Below are positions 9,681 through 20,780 of a stretch of DNA of 24,029 nucleotides, in pieces. The stretch's first letter is position 1; the number at the start of each line of letters is the position of its first letter. A program made the translations under genes and the position numbers. The notes beneath the pieces were generated by a model. It saw only the letters and a list, made by a program, of their open reading frames with translations, ran no database searches and was not told the origin of the DNA. This stretch comes from Silene noctiflora (lineage: Eukaryota > Streptophyta > Magnoliopsida > Caryophyllales > Caryophyllaceae), in assembly GCA_009801015.1 (NCBI GenBank), contig VHZZ01005239.1, positions 60,104 to 84,132 of the forward strand, written 5' to 3'.

Positions 9681-10156
9681 CTGCAAACAAGTACTTTGGG
9701 TCAGGTCATACTGACTGTATTGTGCAGGGTACTTCTGATCCGATCAGAATAGGTCAAGTCGTTTAAGTTTTGAGTCAGTTGGGCCATTTTGGGCATGGGT
9801 CCTGTCGGTCTGAGTTGGGTCATGTCCAGTCTCATGTTTATTTAGGTTTCTGCAGTTTGATATGTAGATAAAGTAAAGTTTAATTTTTGGTTGAAATATT
9901 TTTGGGTCATGTGGTTTTTCAATCAGGTCAATATCACGTTCAACAAAGTTCCAAACAGTTAAGTAAGATCGGATCAACACAAACTTTAGGTCATATTTCA
10001 GTTATGTTGTTTGGCTCTACTCCGTCGGGACACTTTTTTGTCAGGTTCAGTTATATGCTCCTGTATTTAATATTAAAAAAAATTGGTGTCAAAGTAGAAA
10101 GAAAAGAATAGAAATTTGTGGGATCACAGTTTTAGAACCTTTCAGCTGTAATAGCA
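9681..10156. other. Downstream flank of the methyltransferase gene, GGTCA-rich
   Basis: About 9690-9960 is rich in GGTCA/GGGTC words (GGGTCAGGTCA, TTGGGTCATGTC, TTTGGGTCATG), a texture often seen in decayed plant repeats. No coding function is visible. The 3' untranslated region of the methyltransferase transcript probably lies nearest 10156. A minus-strand ATTAAA at about 10067 could be a poly(A) signal. Confidence 0.35.
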
Positions 10157-12231
10157 TCAACAGTTGTCATCGAGCTCAAGTAGACAAACACACTCTATGT
10201 GTGGAGTGTGGGGGAACATGTCTACAGGTTGGACACTCTGTAATCTGTAGCACCCTTCTATCTTATGATCCACCTGAAATTTACAGTTTAGATCTCCGTC
10301 GTACGAATATGAGACAAGGACATGGCTATAAGCAAAAGAAATGAGCTGCCATTTACCGAGCCATGGCACAGGTAGTCAATGTCACGGGCACATGTGGCAG
10401 GATTGCAAGAAACATAGACTATCCGAGGAGCCTTTAATTTTAGCAGAAACTTTATCAGCTTCATGTGCATTCCCGGACGATTTGGATCTGAAAATATCAC
10501 AATTTGGAAGCCAAACCTTAAAACATGATAAAATGAACACAACCACACTAGGAAGATGACACTGTTTCGTACTTTCGTTTACACATCATTTTTCTTGGCT
10601 GTAAAAGCCTAAAGGGAGCCATAAAGGAATTTCGATGGTGACAGGTTCCCAACCCAAGTCATGGGTGCCACCATTTAATGACTTTACCAACTAAGCTAAT
10701 GAAAGTTAAACTATTTGACAGAATGAGCCCTAAGCAAAAGATGGAAAATAAGAAAGACTGGGAAGTAATGTCATTTAGGCAAACATGTGCTACTTTTCTG
10801 AGTAGAGAGACCTGGTTCATGCACTATTTACAAGTAACTTCTAAACATGAATTGGTGACTAAGGTCATCTCATTATAGCTGGATGTAGCTTCAAGTTGAC
10901 ATGCAGCTCATGACATTTTAAATGATGATGTTGCCATAGTTAAAACCTTGAAAATTCAGGGACATTAATTCATTCAAGTGAAGGAGTGAGTCAACAACAA
11001 CAATAACCTAATGCCCCAAGGGCTCCCGCAAATTGCGGGGTGGAATCATGTACGCAGCCTTACCCCTGAGCAAGACAGGCAGACTGATTCCACAGGGCCT
11101 GAAATGAAAATTGAGACAAGAATTGTATCCAACTCTAATGAAGGCTTTGTCACAATAAAAACAAATGCAACCAATATTGTGAGCCGTTTACTTTATTTGT
11201 TATAATTCAAAATCGACGAATAAGGTTTTTCCGTATAGTGCAAATTAATATTGAGTAACAAACAGTTTCCAGAATGCAGTATGGCCATTAGAGCGTAAAG
11301 ATTTACCTGATATCACAACATCAGGCCTAGGAAAACTCTTGCCAAAGTTCTCATCAATTTTGTTGAGGTCACCCTGGACAAAAGTGGCATTATTGATACC
11401 ATTGAGGCCAGCATTTCTGTGTGCATCAGAGATGGCTTGAGCAACTACTTCATATCCATATACATGTTTGGCTCTGAAAATATACAAGAGGTGCAGTCAC
11501 ACAGAACGGTTAATGATAGGGCTAATGAGTGCTGACCAACGTTTCTTTGACACTTGACTTTGGTTGTCTTACATGACACACCATCAATACAACACTTCAT
11601 TTACACCTTGATAGACAACATATTAGGTAGCAATCAACATACAACAACAATATTACCCCGCCCGCAAATTGTGGGGTAAGGGGGGTCGGACGTACGCAGC
11701 CTTACCCCTTTTGATAGAAACACAAAAGAGGCTATTTGAATGATCCATAATGAAAATTACGTCGAGAACTACAACGAACGACAGAAGCGTAACCAATTTA
11801 ATGAGCCAATTTGCGTTATTCCATTGTAATTTAGAACCAGAAAATAACGAGTCTTTGGCTCCATAGAAAATTGAAACAGTTTAGGTTGGTGATTAGATTT
11901 CGACGTCATATTGGAAGCAATCTACTTTATACTTTTCGAATATGCAGCTAGCATATCGTAATAGTAGATCCACTAGGTCATTTTTTAGCTCTAAAAATAT
12001 TTTTATGCATAATCTGCTATTTACCTAACACTTTATGATTATTTCGTTAATGAGATTTGTCAAATCTATTGATAGCATTTTGCTAACGCTATCAGCTATC
12101 TAAAATAAATTTGTGTCTGCAAACACGGCCCTTGTTTTGATGATTAGCGATATTTGGTTAGAAAATCGGGGTAGAGGGAATGGAGGGAGGGGTAATAAAC
12201 AATGTTAAGGATTCCATCCCCCGCCCAAACT

Positions 12232-12271
<40 letters not shown>

Positions 12272-15200
12272 ACAACACAAAAATAATCGTGTACAATCTA
12301 ACATGCACCAGCATCGGACAAATGTATCCAGGTCGCGGTAACATGGCTAATAACAAGCTATAAGAAGTTACTCCATAATATATTATGATGTTGGACACAT
12401 GAACGGTATAGATGGGCACATAATGATGCTAACCTTTTGGCAAGTGTGAGACCAATGGTGCCAGTTCCACAAAACAAGTCCAGAACAATCTCTGAGCCAT
12501 CCCCTTTGAGACCGGCAACTTCTTCAATTAATTTATAAAGGACCTCTGCCTGAACAGGTAGAACAATACGGCAATTTACAATTAGACCAGGAACACTGAA
12601 TATTTCCAGGATGAACAATCAAATTTGCATCAATACTAGCATGTACCTGATATGCATTTGTCTGGAAGAATGAGTTGGCTGAAATCTGAAATGTCAACCC
12701 TCTCAACATTTCTGTGATCGTAGACTTCCCATACAATACATGTTCAGCCTCCCCAATCGAAGTGCTCCCCACTGACGTATTTATGTTGTTTACGATGCTA
12801 ACCTGTTATTCATGACAAGGCAACCCAAGAATCACTATGATATAAATGTATGTGAATTAGAGAAATGGTTTCTTCCAGGGTCAAATGCATTATCACCATG
12901 ATGATGAACAAAAGAAGCTAAACCAGACAACGATGGCAAACAACCTAAACATAGAGAAGAATCATTAACTACTGTTACTGCCTCTGCATGTTAAAATGTT
13001 TCTGCATTGATATTTGCTAATAAGGAATATAAATATCTACAGTGAGACTTGTGTGTGAAAATCTCACATTGAGACAAGCCATGTACTTATGGGATCTTCG
13101 TTTAATTATATGGCTAATAGTTGGGTCTCAAATACAGGACCGTCTCAATCAAGTTTTTTGCGAAAAATCCCATCCAGCTCATACCCCCACCATTACAACC
13201 AATTGTACACATTTTTCAGAATACGTGAGCGGGATTTTGATAAAATGTTTACAGTTGCCTGGAAACTGGAACTGACGAGCTATGTTTTTAGTCGATTGGA
13301 GATTTGGAGTAGTAATTGAAATTTATTAAAGTACCAAAATGTATACATATCATCCCTTCACTGAAGGCTCATTTTCATGATCTCCAACAAAACTTCATTT
13401 TCATCTTTGTTAAAGTTGAGGGGAAATGGCCCAGCAGGCCAAGACCCATGAAATCAAGGACAGTGTTCTGATTGGACAATAGTTCTGAAGGATTGGTCAA
13501 GTAAACCCTGAAAATCAACATGACTTTTGATTTAAGCTGGAAAACAAGGACATTTACGTATGTGCATTTTCTAAACTAAAATAACCACAGAAGGGAAAAA
13601 AGATAAGCCTAATGACTACACAACTACAAGCATCAAGCCATCAAGACATAGATGTGTGGCCGTGTGGGCATGAACCAATATCCTTACAGAAACTCAGAAG
13701 CAATGAGTCAATGATATACAATGACAACTAGAGTTTGAAGTAAATGACCATATTGCCTTAATAACATGACTTGAAAATTAGTAAACAAACCACTTCAGTG
13801 AAAGCAGAAACTTTCTCAACAAGAGGCTTCAATAGCTCAGGCTTGTATGACGAAGTCACAAAATTGACCATAATTTCTGGCTTACCACTTTGAACATCCC
13901 TGCAAAATGGATTATAAAACTACAGTTAAAATTACAGTTAAAAAGATCTTATGTAGGCATAAGACCTTTAGCGTCGAAGGCTCCAAGCGTCTCCAACACA
14001 AGTTGCAAAAAGCCTGAATGCAAGTAAATTTGTCGTAAGCCTTCTATGATTATCCCTACATAAGGTGTTCACCTAACAAACATTTGACAGACTTAACTTA
14101 GTTAACTAGACCCCACTTTTACAGTGTTCAATTTCCTAGAAAGCAAAATACTTGGATAAAATCTCTGTATAGGACTCGTGGCCTGTGTAAGACACTAAGA
14201 CCTAGTAACAGCAAAAACAAAGTAAAAGGAAACATCAAGGTAAATAGAAGGAAACCTTATAACCAGTCTTATATCCCAATATTTCGACATACCAAAAAGG
14301 TCAATGGTCTTGTGGAGGTTAGCTACTACCAAGTAGGAAGGCATGAATCATTTACTTCCTCTATCTCATTATCCCATCCCATTCACTTAGGTGACAAAAC
14401 AAAGTTAACTTTGACCACTATTTTCTCAAAAGTATACACTAATTATGACTCTTGCAAAATTATATCATTATAACAGATATTTTAAATCAAACTAATCAAA
14501 TTTATACTGAACCTCGACACATATTTGGAGAAATTGATGGTCAAAATTCAAAAAAAAAAAAAAATCAATCACAAATGTCCAATTGTGATGGAGGGCGCCA
14601 TTTTTTATTGGCAATAAGTTAATTCTAATATATCAGTTGCATATCAAGCTGGGTTTACATTGAAAGAAACAAGGGTAGAAATCATTGTGCATAGACATCC
14701 TCAGCGTCTTGTGGCTGAAGAAGGCATACCTTTTGAACGGGTATATTATTTCCTCTGCCCACCTTGTGTTGGATTTATCAATAGAAAGATCATTCAGTGG
14801 CAAACTTAAGCATATCTCACAGTGTCCCCCAGTTGACAGTAGTGGTCAAATGATCACAACTTTGACAAAGTTTCATAGTATAATAGTTACCAATTTTCAA
14901 AAATGATAATATGAAAATTGTTGTTTTGATAAATCAAACTTGACAAATTTTTATAGTACTTTCACATATATCTGAAGAAATTAATGGTCAAAGTTGACAT
15001 TCGTTGACAATTGATGTCAAAAGGGGGAAAATATAAACGAAATGAAGCAGTATCATTTCTGGTGGTGGTGGTGGTGGGGGATAAATTCTAACATACATAC
15101 TATGATACTAATATTGTTTCCAACAGGGCATTCTCCAATAACAATGAAAGATAAATGCTACTGAGTATTCTACAATGGCATGTTATATCTTGTCTATTGT

Positions 15201-18200
15201 GTTATTGACAGTCAAGCATGCATTACGAGTTTGTCAATATGGCCTTTACGCTAACAGTACAGTGATGACTACAGCATATCAGCACAGGTTCATCCCACAG
15301 TTACAGAGTTCAACGGTTGATAAGCTAATTTAACGAGAATCTTAAATGATTTTATTATTTTAATGCTCTTTATGCCTTTCAACCTTCTTTTATTGTCATG
15401 TTATGTTTATGATTTTTAACCTTTCCTCAAAAGTAATTTAGACAGTGAATTCAGGAAAGATAGCATATATTACAGAAAACAAGCAACTTTCCTAATATAA
15501 CTGATGAAGGTTATTACACATCACAATCTCACGCTTTTGATAACTAATTGTCAGGTCAGGTGTTACAGTACAAGAATAAGAGCACCCTTTCACTATTCAG
15601 CAGTTCCAACATCTTGCTGCAGTAACCCGACAACACTTATTTGATGTTTAAACGCCTTTTAAAAATTAATCATGATATTTGATGGTCAGTAGAACTAAGG
15701 TTACCTGCCGCTTCTTATGACTAGATGCTTGAGAAATCCACCATGGGAGTGAACATCATATGGGGAAAGGGCCAAACTCTGATCTCTCCAACAGTCTTGA
15801 ACTGCCAAGAGAACCTATAATCAGAAATAAAAATTAACTTGGAAAACGAACATGGAGTAATAAAAGCAATCCAAATGCATACATGACCATGGAATGAGTT
15901 TAATTAAGCATACATAAGTCACGAATGCTGACGAACACTAATTTTTCTTTAAGAAACTCAAAAGACGTGATTTCTATAGGTATGGAATAGCTTAAGCAAT
16001 AGTGGGCTTACCATTCAACTAGGTGAAGAAACATTTCAAAGGCCAATCATAAAACAACTAACTTACCGCATTTGCAGGCTCACTTTGTAGAAAGCACTTG
16101 TTGATGTCAAGAACCTTATCGAAAAAGCCAGGAGCATGAAGTCCAAGGGCATAATCATTTCCAGCAACTTGTTCTTCTCCCATAAGTTCTCGAGGTACCC
16201 ATTTTTGGGTGCTGAATGAGAATTCCATCTGTAGAACATAAAAGGTAGCCCTTTATAAGGTTGGATATATACACCTTGAAGTCCATGAGGGATAACCAAT
16301 CAAAATAAATGCAAATAATTATTTTGGAGGGATGAAACTGTGAGAAATATGTTTATATTACTCAAATAAGCAGTTATTATTGCTTGAAGAGATAATCATG
16401 CAACTCATTCACAATAAAAAGTAAATAAAAATTAATAGACAAGAAAGTAGGGAGTGAGACACGAGTACACAACCAGGGACGGCTGCAATCACTATGTCAC
16501 TGACCACTAAAAGGATCTTCGCCATAGCACTCCTTTCGAGCCTCTGTTTATGAATGCTTCCCCGATGACAGGTAATCAACTTTTGCAATTTTTTATCCAT
16601 TTCTGATCTAATAAAAGAAATATTCTCTGACAAACTTGATATTTATTAACACCCCCAACAAGGTAACTGCAACAGTCTAGTTTGCTAATTCCTCAAAAAA
16701 AAAAAAAAACAGTCTAGTCTCATAAAAGGCTTAAAAAGCATATTATGGTTAAGTAGTTGAGTAAGCTACTCACAAATCCACATGATGGCCATACATCATA
16801 TTCTGCAAAATGATAATATACAGGGATGCGGATTTAATTTCAATTATATAAACATTACTAACTACGACCTTCTGTTCTTAGGGGTCATCTCGTTTCGTGT
16901 TTGTTGTTCGAGAAAAGAGGGGAAAAAACGCTCAATTAAACTATTACATTGATGATTTGCCCACAATATACTCCTCAAATGCTGCCATTTAACCACCTTT
17001 ATAGTCAAACAAACAGTTATTTCCAAGGCAACTAGTATCAGTTCAACAAAGATACATGTAGATTCCCACATTTGGAGCAATCCATATTTGACTATACAAT
17101 TGAAGGGAGAAACAGGTGATACTTCAAGTAACTATGTTTCTAACCTTGTTTCTGTAATGAAATTGAATCGCACAAGGGACAATGGGTTTCATAATGCTGA
17201 CAAACTCAGATTGTTTATTGGAGATTTTTCCAACATGTATCATCAATTCCCGAACTTGTTCTTCTTTATACCTTAATTGCGCATCATATGACAGATTCTG
17301 TGTCTTACACCCTCCACAGTGTGAAGCATATTCACAGGGAGCATCCACAGCATGCTGGTGGGGTAATAATGTTCTAAGCTTCATCACCTGAACATAAAAA
17401 TTCAATCAACCAAAGCAATAAAGAGGAGTTGAATATTAAATGATCCAATCTAAGACTCTAAATCCAAAGAGAATCGCATGCAATTGGAAGTAAGAAAATG
17501 ATGATCAGACTTCCTTTTCCTACAAAGTTGGCTAACAAAAGTCGGAAGATATGCATTCTTTTTATCAAATACAATTAGAAATATATGAAAATGACATACA
17601 TATTCAGTATATTGTGATTAACGGGGTTAACTGCAGATAGATTCTGCTTTGTTTCAGAATAGCTCGTTTGGGCTCCGCTCCATCCACTAACTACACTGTG
17701 GATAATCCCCTTTCTAATCCTAATGAAATAAGAAAGGCGTCATAATTTAAAGGGAAGGGAATTTAAAGAGTGTTTCAGACATTACCAGAAGTTCTCAAAA
17801 TTTACTCTAGCATAAAGCCAGTTTGACCAAAATTCCATTCAAGTAGAGCCAGTAAAAGAAACATGTCAAAATTTGACCCATTAATGCCAAAATGTGAGCT
17901 TCTATTTCCTAAAAATCAACTCATGTAATACAGACTAAAAGAATACGGTCTACCAAATCCCAATGTCATACTAACAACACTTAAACCAGTAACAAATATT
18001 TCCTCTGCTCAGCCCATTTCACTACCTTTCTCAAAATTTGTGTGAGGTGAGTTTTGAATATCGTAGTGCTATGACTTGAAGAGATGGGGTAAAAGCTAAC
18101 CACCTTGTCCCACCCCCATTTGATAGACGTAACAATGTCTGAATGTCATTGCCACACATGTTCAAAGGAGTGAAAATCTGAATACTAATAGATCACAAGA

Positions 18201-19174
18201 TTCCAAAAGTTGACTACCAGAAAGCCTAACACCATATTTTCATTTTCGTCCACAAAATGAAGTCACTTCTTGCAGAACTACTGTAGAAGTGTGAAAGAGA
18301 ACAGCAACATACAATGCTGTCACCTGAATTCCCATGACATCCCTCCCAAATCCCACCCGGCGTCCTCTCAATCATACTGCAAGGCCAAGGGCAGCACACA
18401 AACAGTCCCAATTTTCCATTGTTCCAAAAAAAAAAACACAAAACTCACACAAACAGTCCCAATTTCCACTAATCACCAGAACATTGATCAAATTTCACAA
18501 CAATTGAAGCTCTTTGCAACTATAAAAGCAAGAATTATACAATTAGAACAAAGCACAAAAGACCAAATCAAATCCAAAAAAAATCCAAAATTTCAACACG
18601 CCATACAACAGCATTACCCACTGCCTCAGTGCTCCTACATATTGCGGGTTTAAGGGGGCCAAACATACGCAACCTCGGCGTAACCTTATCCCTTTGTTCC
18701 TAACACAATACAGAACAAAAACAACATTTCCAGCAATGTACTTATGATTGCACAATGCAGAACACAGTTAAAACCCAAAAACATATAATCAATTAAAATG
18801 AGAAATTGTACGAAAAATTACACCTCGGTGTAACTGCCCTTGCGGCGGGTAACCCGACCAACAAACTTCTCCCCAGGAAGAGCACGGTCACACATAAGAA
18901 CAAAGCCAGTTTCAGGAACCTTACAAACACCTTTCCCTTTAAATGCCAAACTTTCACACACAAGTTCAAGGGTTTGACCTCTTTTAGGGTAAAATGATGG
19001 GGCTTTGTTGCGGGGTTTCGGAGGCGGAGGTGTGTCTTCTTCTTGTTGTTCTTCATTTGAAGGAGATACAGAAGCAAGTGAGGTTGATGATATACAGCGG
19101 AGGGTGTGAAGCCATGGACGTGTGGTAATGGCTTTGAGGGTGTGAGGTGCGGGCATGGCGGGCATGGCTGCCAT
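10157..19174 (-). CDS. RNA (uracil-5-)-methyltransferase, TrmA/RlmD family, ten exons, 553 aa
   Basis: Exons: 19174-18824, 17387-17145, 16228-16067, 15814-15705, 13899-13791, 12802-12647, 12549-12434, 11473-11307, 10487-10357, 10273-10157. All junctions are GT-AG with consistent phases. Family chemistry is SAM-dependent C5-methylation of uridine in tRNA or rRNA. Residues 1-55 (MAAMPAMPAPHTL, basic, Ser/Thr-rich) look like a plastid or mitochondrial transit peptide. A TRAM domain follows (~60-117, LELVCESLAFKGKGVCKV). C135, C141, C144 (C-x5-C-x2-C) and C243 match the RlmD Fe-S ligands. SAM-fold motifs are SFFQTN, DLFCGTGTIGL (401-411), YGYEVV and DPNRPG (472-477). The nucleophile is C499 in VSCNPATCARD, and the base is E542 in HIECV. 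The start is the first in-frame ATG after a leader starting TTG. It looks intact and resembles Arabidopsis At3g21300. The exact RNA target is unknown. Confidence 0.95.
10488..11306 (-). other. Intron 8 of the methyltransferase gene
   Basis: This 819-bp intron has donor TCAG|GTAAAT and acceptor TTTTCAG. It splits the Asp codon of the DPNRPG motif. It contains an Au-type SINE fragment at 10992-11105. The rest shows no recognisable feature. Confidence 0.8.
10992..11105 (-). mobile_element. Au-type SINE fragment
   Basis: On the minus strand the fragment reads GGGGTAAGGCTGCGTAC, then CCCCGCAATTTGCGGGAGCC and GCATTAGGTTATTG, ending in TTG repeats (plus-strand CAACAACAACAA at its left). This is the 3' half of the tRNA-derived Au SINE family of flowering plants, recognised from its conserved core and TTG-repeat tail. 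The tRNA-like 5' part (A and B boxes) is not clear, so the copy is partial or decayed. It is transcribed in sense within intron 8. Confidence 0.7.
11642..11740 (-). mobile_element. Au-type SINE fragment
   Basis: The minus strand reads AGCCTCTTTTG, then GGGGTAAGGCTGCGTACGTC, CGACCCCCCTTACCCC, GCAATTTGCGGGCGGGG and TTGTTGTTG. The order and the TTG tail are those of the Au SINE 3' region. The copy is truncated at its 5' end and lies in intron 7, in the gene's sense orientation. It is a different insertion from the intron 8 copy. Confidence 0.75.
12238..12270. repeat. (CT)n microsatellite, about 16 units
   Basis: An uninterrupted CT dinucleotide run lies in intron 7 of the methyltransferase gene. 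It is likely to be length-polymorphic. Confidence 0.95.
12803..13790 (-). other. Intron 5 of the methyltransferase gene
   Basis: This 988-bp intron has donor GAAGTG|GTTTGT and acceptor AATAACAG. At about 13040-13160 the word pairs GTGAGAC/GAGACAAG and GGTCTCAAA/CGTCTCAATC hint at a decayed inverted-repeat element. The ends could not be defined. Confidence 0.7.
13900..15704 (-). other. Intron 4 of the methyltransferase gene (longest, 1805 bp)
   Basis: Donor GCAG|GTAACC and acceptor TTTTGCAG; it splits an Arg codon. It contains a Stowaway-like relic (14355-14595), a second similar but more decayed stretch (about 14815-15050, with GGTCAAAGTTGACA-type words), and a short GGT repeat at 15058-15077. 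No gene is seen in the remainder. Confidence 0.75.
14355..14595. mobile_element. Stowaway-like MITE relic (~240 bp)
   Basis: The left end CTTCCTCTATCTCATTATCC and the right end read inward, CCCTCCATCACAATTGGAC, resemble the CTCCCTCCGTCCCAATT type of Stowaway (Tc1/mariner) terminal repeats. The length of about 240 bp fits. A TA occurs at the left edge only, so the target duplication is not intact. Confidence 0.5.
16229..17144 (-). other. Intron 2 of the methyltransferase gene
   Basis: This 916-bp intron has donor AACAAG|GTTAGA and acceptor TTCTACAG. Short open frames occur on both strands, but none resembles a known protein. A short A tract is at about 16695-16710. No transposon was recognised. 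Confidence 0.75.
17388..18823 (-). other. Intron 1 of the methyltransferase gene
   Basis: This 1436-bp intron has donor CCGAG|GTGTAA and acceptor ATGTTCAG, separating the transit peptide/TRAM exon from the Fe-S exon. It contains a third Au-type SINE fragment at 18604-18700. A 127-codon plus-strand frame (18270-18653) is a chance frame without family features. Confidence 0.8.
18604..18700 (-). mobile_element. Au-type SINE fragment, diverged
   Basis: The minus strand reads GGGATAAGGTTACGCCGAGG, TTGCGTATGTTTGGCCCCC, CCCGCAATATGTAGGAGCAC and CAGTGGGTAATGCTGTTG. This matches the order of the Au SINE 3' region with more changes than the other two copies and a nearly lost TTG tail. It lies in intron 1, again in the gene's sense orientation. 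Confidence 0.6.
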
Positions 19175-19390
19175 TGTTGAGCGTTTTGCTGCAGTGGTAA
19201 TGCTGCTGGTGAAGTTGTGATTGTATTGCTTCAATTTGTAGCTTGGGTTTTGTAGTTTTGCCCACCCAGGCTCGGCAGTAAAGCTATCGACTAATCAATA
19301 AACGATAAAATGTTACCGTAATTTTAAGGGTAAAAAATGACAACTTTAGTTATAACATTTTGTTGGTTACATTCTTTAAAAAAAAAAAGG
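19175..19390 (-). promoter_or_regulatory. 5' leader and proximal promoter region of the methyltransferase gene
   Basis: This is the only unique-looking sequence between the start codon and the transposon nest that begins at about 19391. No convincing TATA box was found, as is common for housekeeping plant genes. A frame is open upstream of the ATG but begins without an ATG, so I do not extend the protein. The transcription start cannot be placed from sequence alone. Confidence 0.4.
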
Positions 19391-19432
19391 GATTTGCTAA
19401 ATCCCACACACAATTTTTATATTAAAATTTTT

Positions 19433-20780
19433 ACATTTCATTTGACAAAAAAATATTGTAAAAATATTACGAAAATAATATAATTAGATTATTGGCAAAA
19501 AAATGCTATCATTAGAGTAATTTCATATTATTTGCAAATATTTTAAGTATGATAAAAAAATAGAAAAAAAAACGTACGAATATTAATAGATGGTATATGC
19601 TATTACATTGAAAAAGATGGTGTATTTCTTAGTATGTTATTTGTCCCACACTGAAAAATAATACAGGCGTGGTGAATAAATTACATATAAATAGTATAAT
19701 TGTCCCACATCGAAAGATTAACATAAGATGAGGTGATTCTATGATTATTATATAAATAAGAGACATAATTGTAACATAGGTATCAGTCCAAAATTTTTGA
19801 GTCTCTTAAGTATTATCTTAGAAAGCTGTATTCAAGTGTTGATGATTATAATTTTTACTTATATAAAAACTTATACATTTCATTTGGCAAAAAAATATTG
19901 TAAAAATATTACGAAAATAATATAATTAGATTGGTGGTAAAAAAATGTTATCATTAGAGTATAAATTTCATATTATTTGCACATATTTTAATTATGATAA
20001 AAAAAAAACGTACAGATATTAATAGATAGTATAGAATTTGTTCATTATCAAATCGGGTTGGATGCCGAATTAGGTGCGAAAAATATGGTGTACTTCTCAA
20101 TATATTATTTGTTCCACATTGAAAAATAATGTAGGTGTGATGAGTATACTACGAATAAATAGTTGAATTATCCCACATTAGAATATTTGTCATAAGGTAA
20201 ATCGTTCCACATTAGAAAATTATCATAAGGTGGGGTGATCCCATGATGATAAATAAGAGTCATTATTGAAAATCTTCTGAGTCTGTCAAGTATCATAAGG
20301 TGGGGTGAATTGTGCCACATCAGAAGATTATCATGAGGTGGGGTGATCTCATGATTATAAATAAAAGTTATAACTGAAACTTAGATATCAACACAAAATA
20401 TTTTGAGGGACTCAAGTGCGATAATACAAGCAATAATATACAAATATTAAGCACCTAAATATTTATAAAGGTGATTATAAATTAGTGATATTATAATATG
20501 TTTATCTAAAAAAACTATGAAAATATTATAATTATATTTGTGGTAAAAAAATGCTATCATAGTATAGATTTCATATGATTCATACTAAAAGTTTGTGTAA
20601 TTTTTAGTTAATAAATTTGTCCCACATTGAAAAATAATGTAGGTGTGATGAATATAATACGTATAAATATTTGAACGGTCCAAAAGAGTATCATTGAACT
20701 TAATATCAATCCAAAATCTTTTGAGTCTCTCAAATATTGTCTTAGAAAGCTCTTATAATAAGAGTTTATATTAACGGACG
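19433..20780 (+). repeat. Tandem internal repeats of the Helitron (units of about 300-620 bp)
   Basis: A 58-bp block starting ACATTTCATTTG at 19433-19490 recurs with one visible change at 19875-19932, a 442-bp period. A more decayed third copy begins near 20514. Each unit then carries TGCTATCATTAGAGTA-like sequence, TATTAATAGAT, a CCCACAT box with TATAAATA, and a conserved tail (TATCA-TCCAAAAT, TTTTGAGTCTCT, CTTAGAAAGCT). Unit 2 is longer because its CCCACAT/TATAAATA part has been further amplified (20171-20370). Confidence 0.8.
19643..20670 (+). promoter_or_regulatory. Seven snRNA-promoter-like boxes (USE-like), most paired with a TATA-like box
   Basis: Boxes resembling the plant U-snRNA upstream sequence element RTCCCACATCG lie at 19643 (GTCCCACACTG), 19702 (GTCCCACATCG, exact), 20111 (GTTCCACATTG), 20170 (ATCCCACATTA), 20204 (GTTCCACATTA), 20312 (GTGCCACATCA) and 20619 (GTCCCACATTG). 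TATAAATA or a close variant follows at 19686, 19751, 20154, 20248, 20356 and 20662, giving gaps of 32, 38, 32, about 33, 33 and 32 bp; the box at 20170 has none. Known Pol II-type snRNA genes use a gap of roughly four helical turns between these boxes. Activity here is unproven. Confidence 0.5.

Larger units (their letters stand above)
11474..12433 (-). other. Intron 7 of the methyltransferase gene
   Basis: This 960-bp intron has donor AAAAG|GTTAGC and acceptor TATTTTCAG. It holds a second Au-type SINE fragment and a CT microsatellite. The remainder is unremarkable AT-rich DNA. Confidence 0.8.

Noticed and set aside
13021..13335. A MITE with GAGAC/GTCTC ends in intron 5
   Set aside because: Inverted words are present (GAGACAAG and CGTCTCAATC), but the edges, arm length and target duplication could not be established.
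18270..18653. A 127-codon plus-strand open frame
   Set aside because: It lies antisense inside intron 1 of the methyltransferase gene, runs into a SINE fragment, has no domain and is low in complexity.
19175..19234. A 20-residue N-terminal extension of the methyltransferase
   Set aside because: The extended frame begins with TTG, not ATG. The first in-frame ATG, at 19174, gives a typical MAA start and a length close to known plant members.
19830..19850. A C/D snoRNA suggested by TGATGA in the Helitron repeats
   Set aside because: No D box (CTGA), terminal stem or guide element is found at a proper distance. The box is isolated and the repeats show no fold of that type.
19643..20670. CRISPR-like array
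   Set aside because: The repeated boxes are short, diverged and irregularly spaced within longer tandem units of a plant transposon. There are no uniform repeats with unique spacers.
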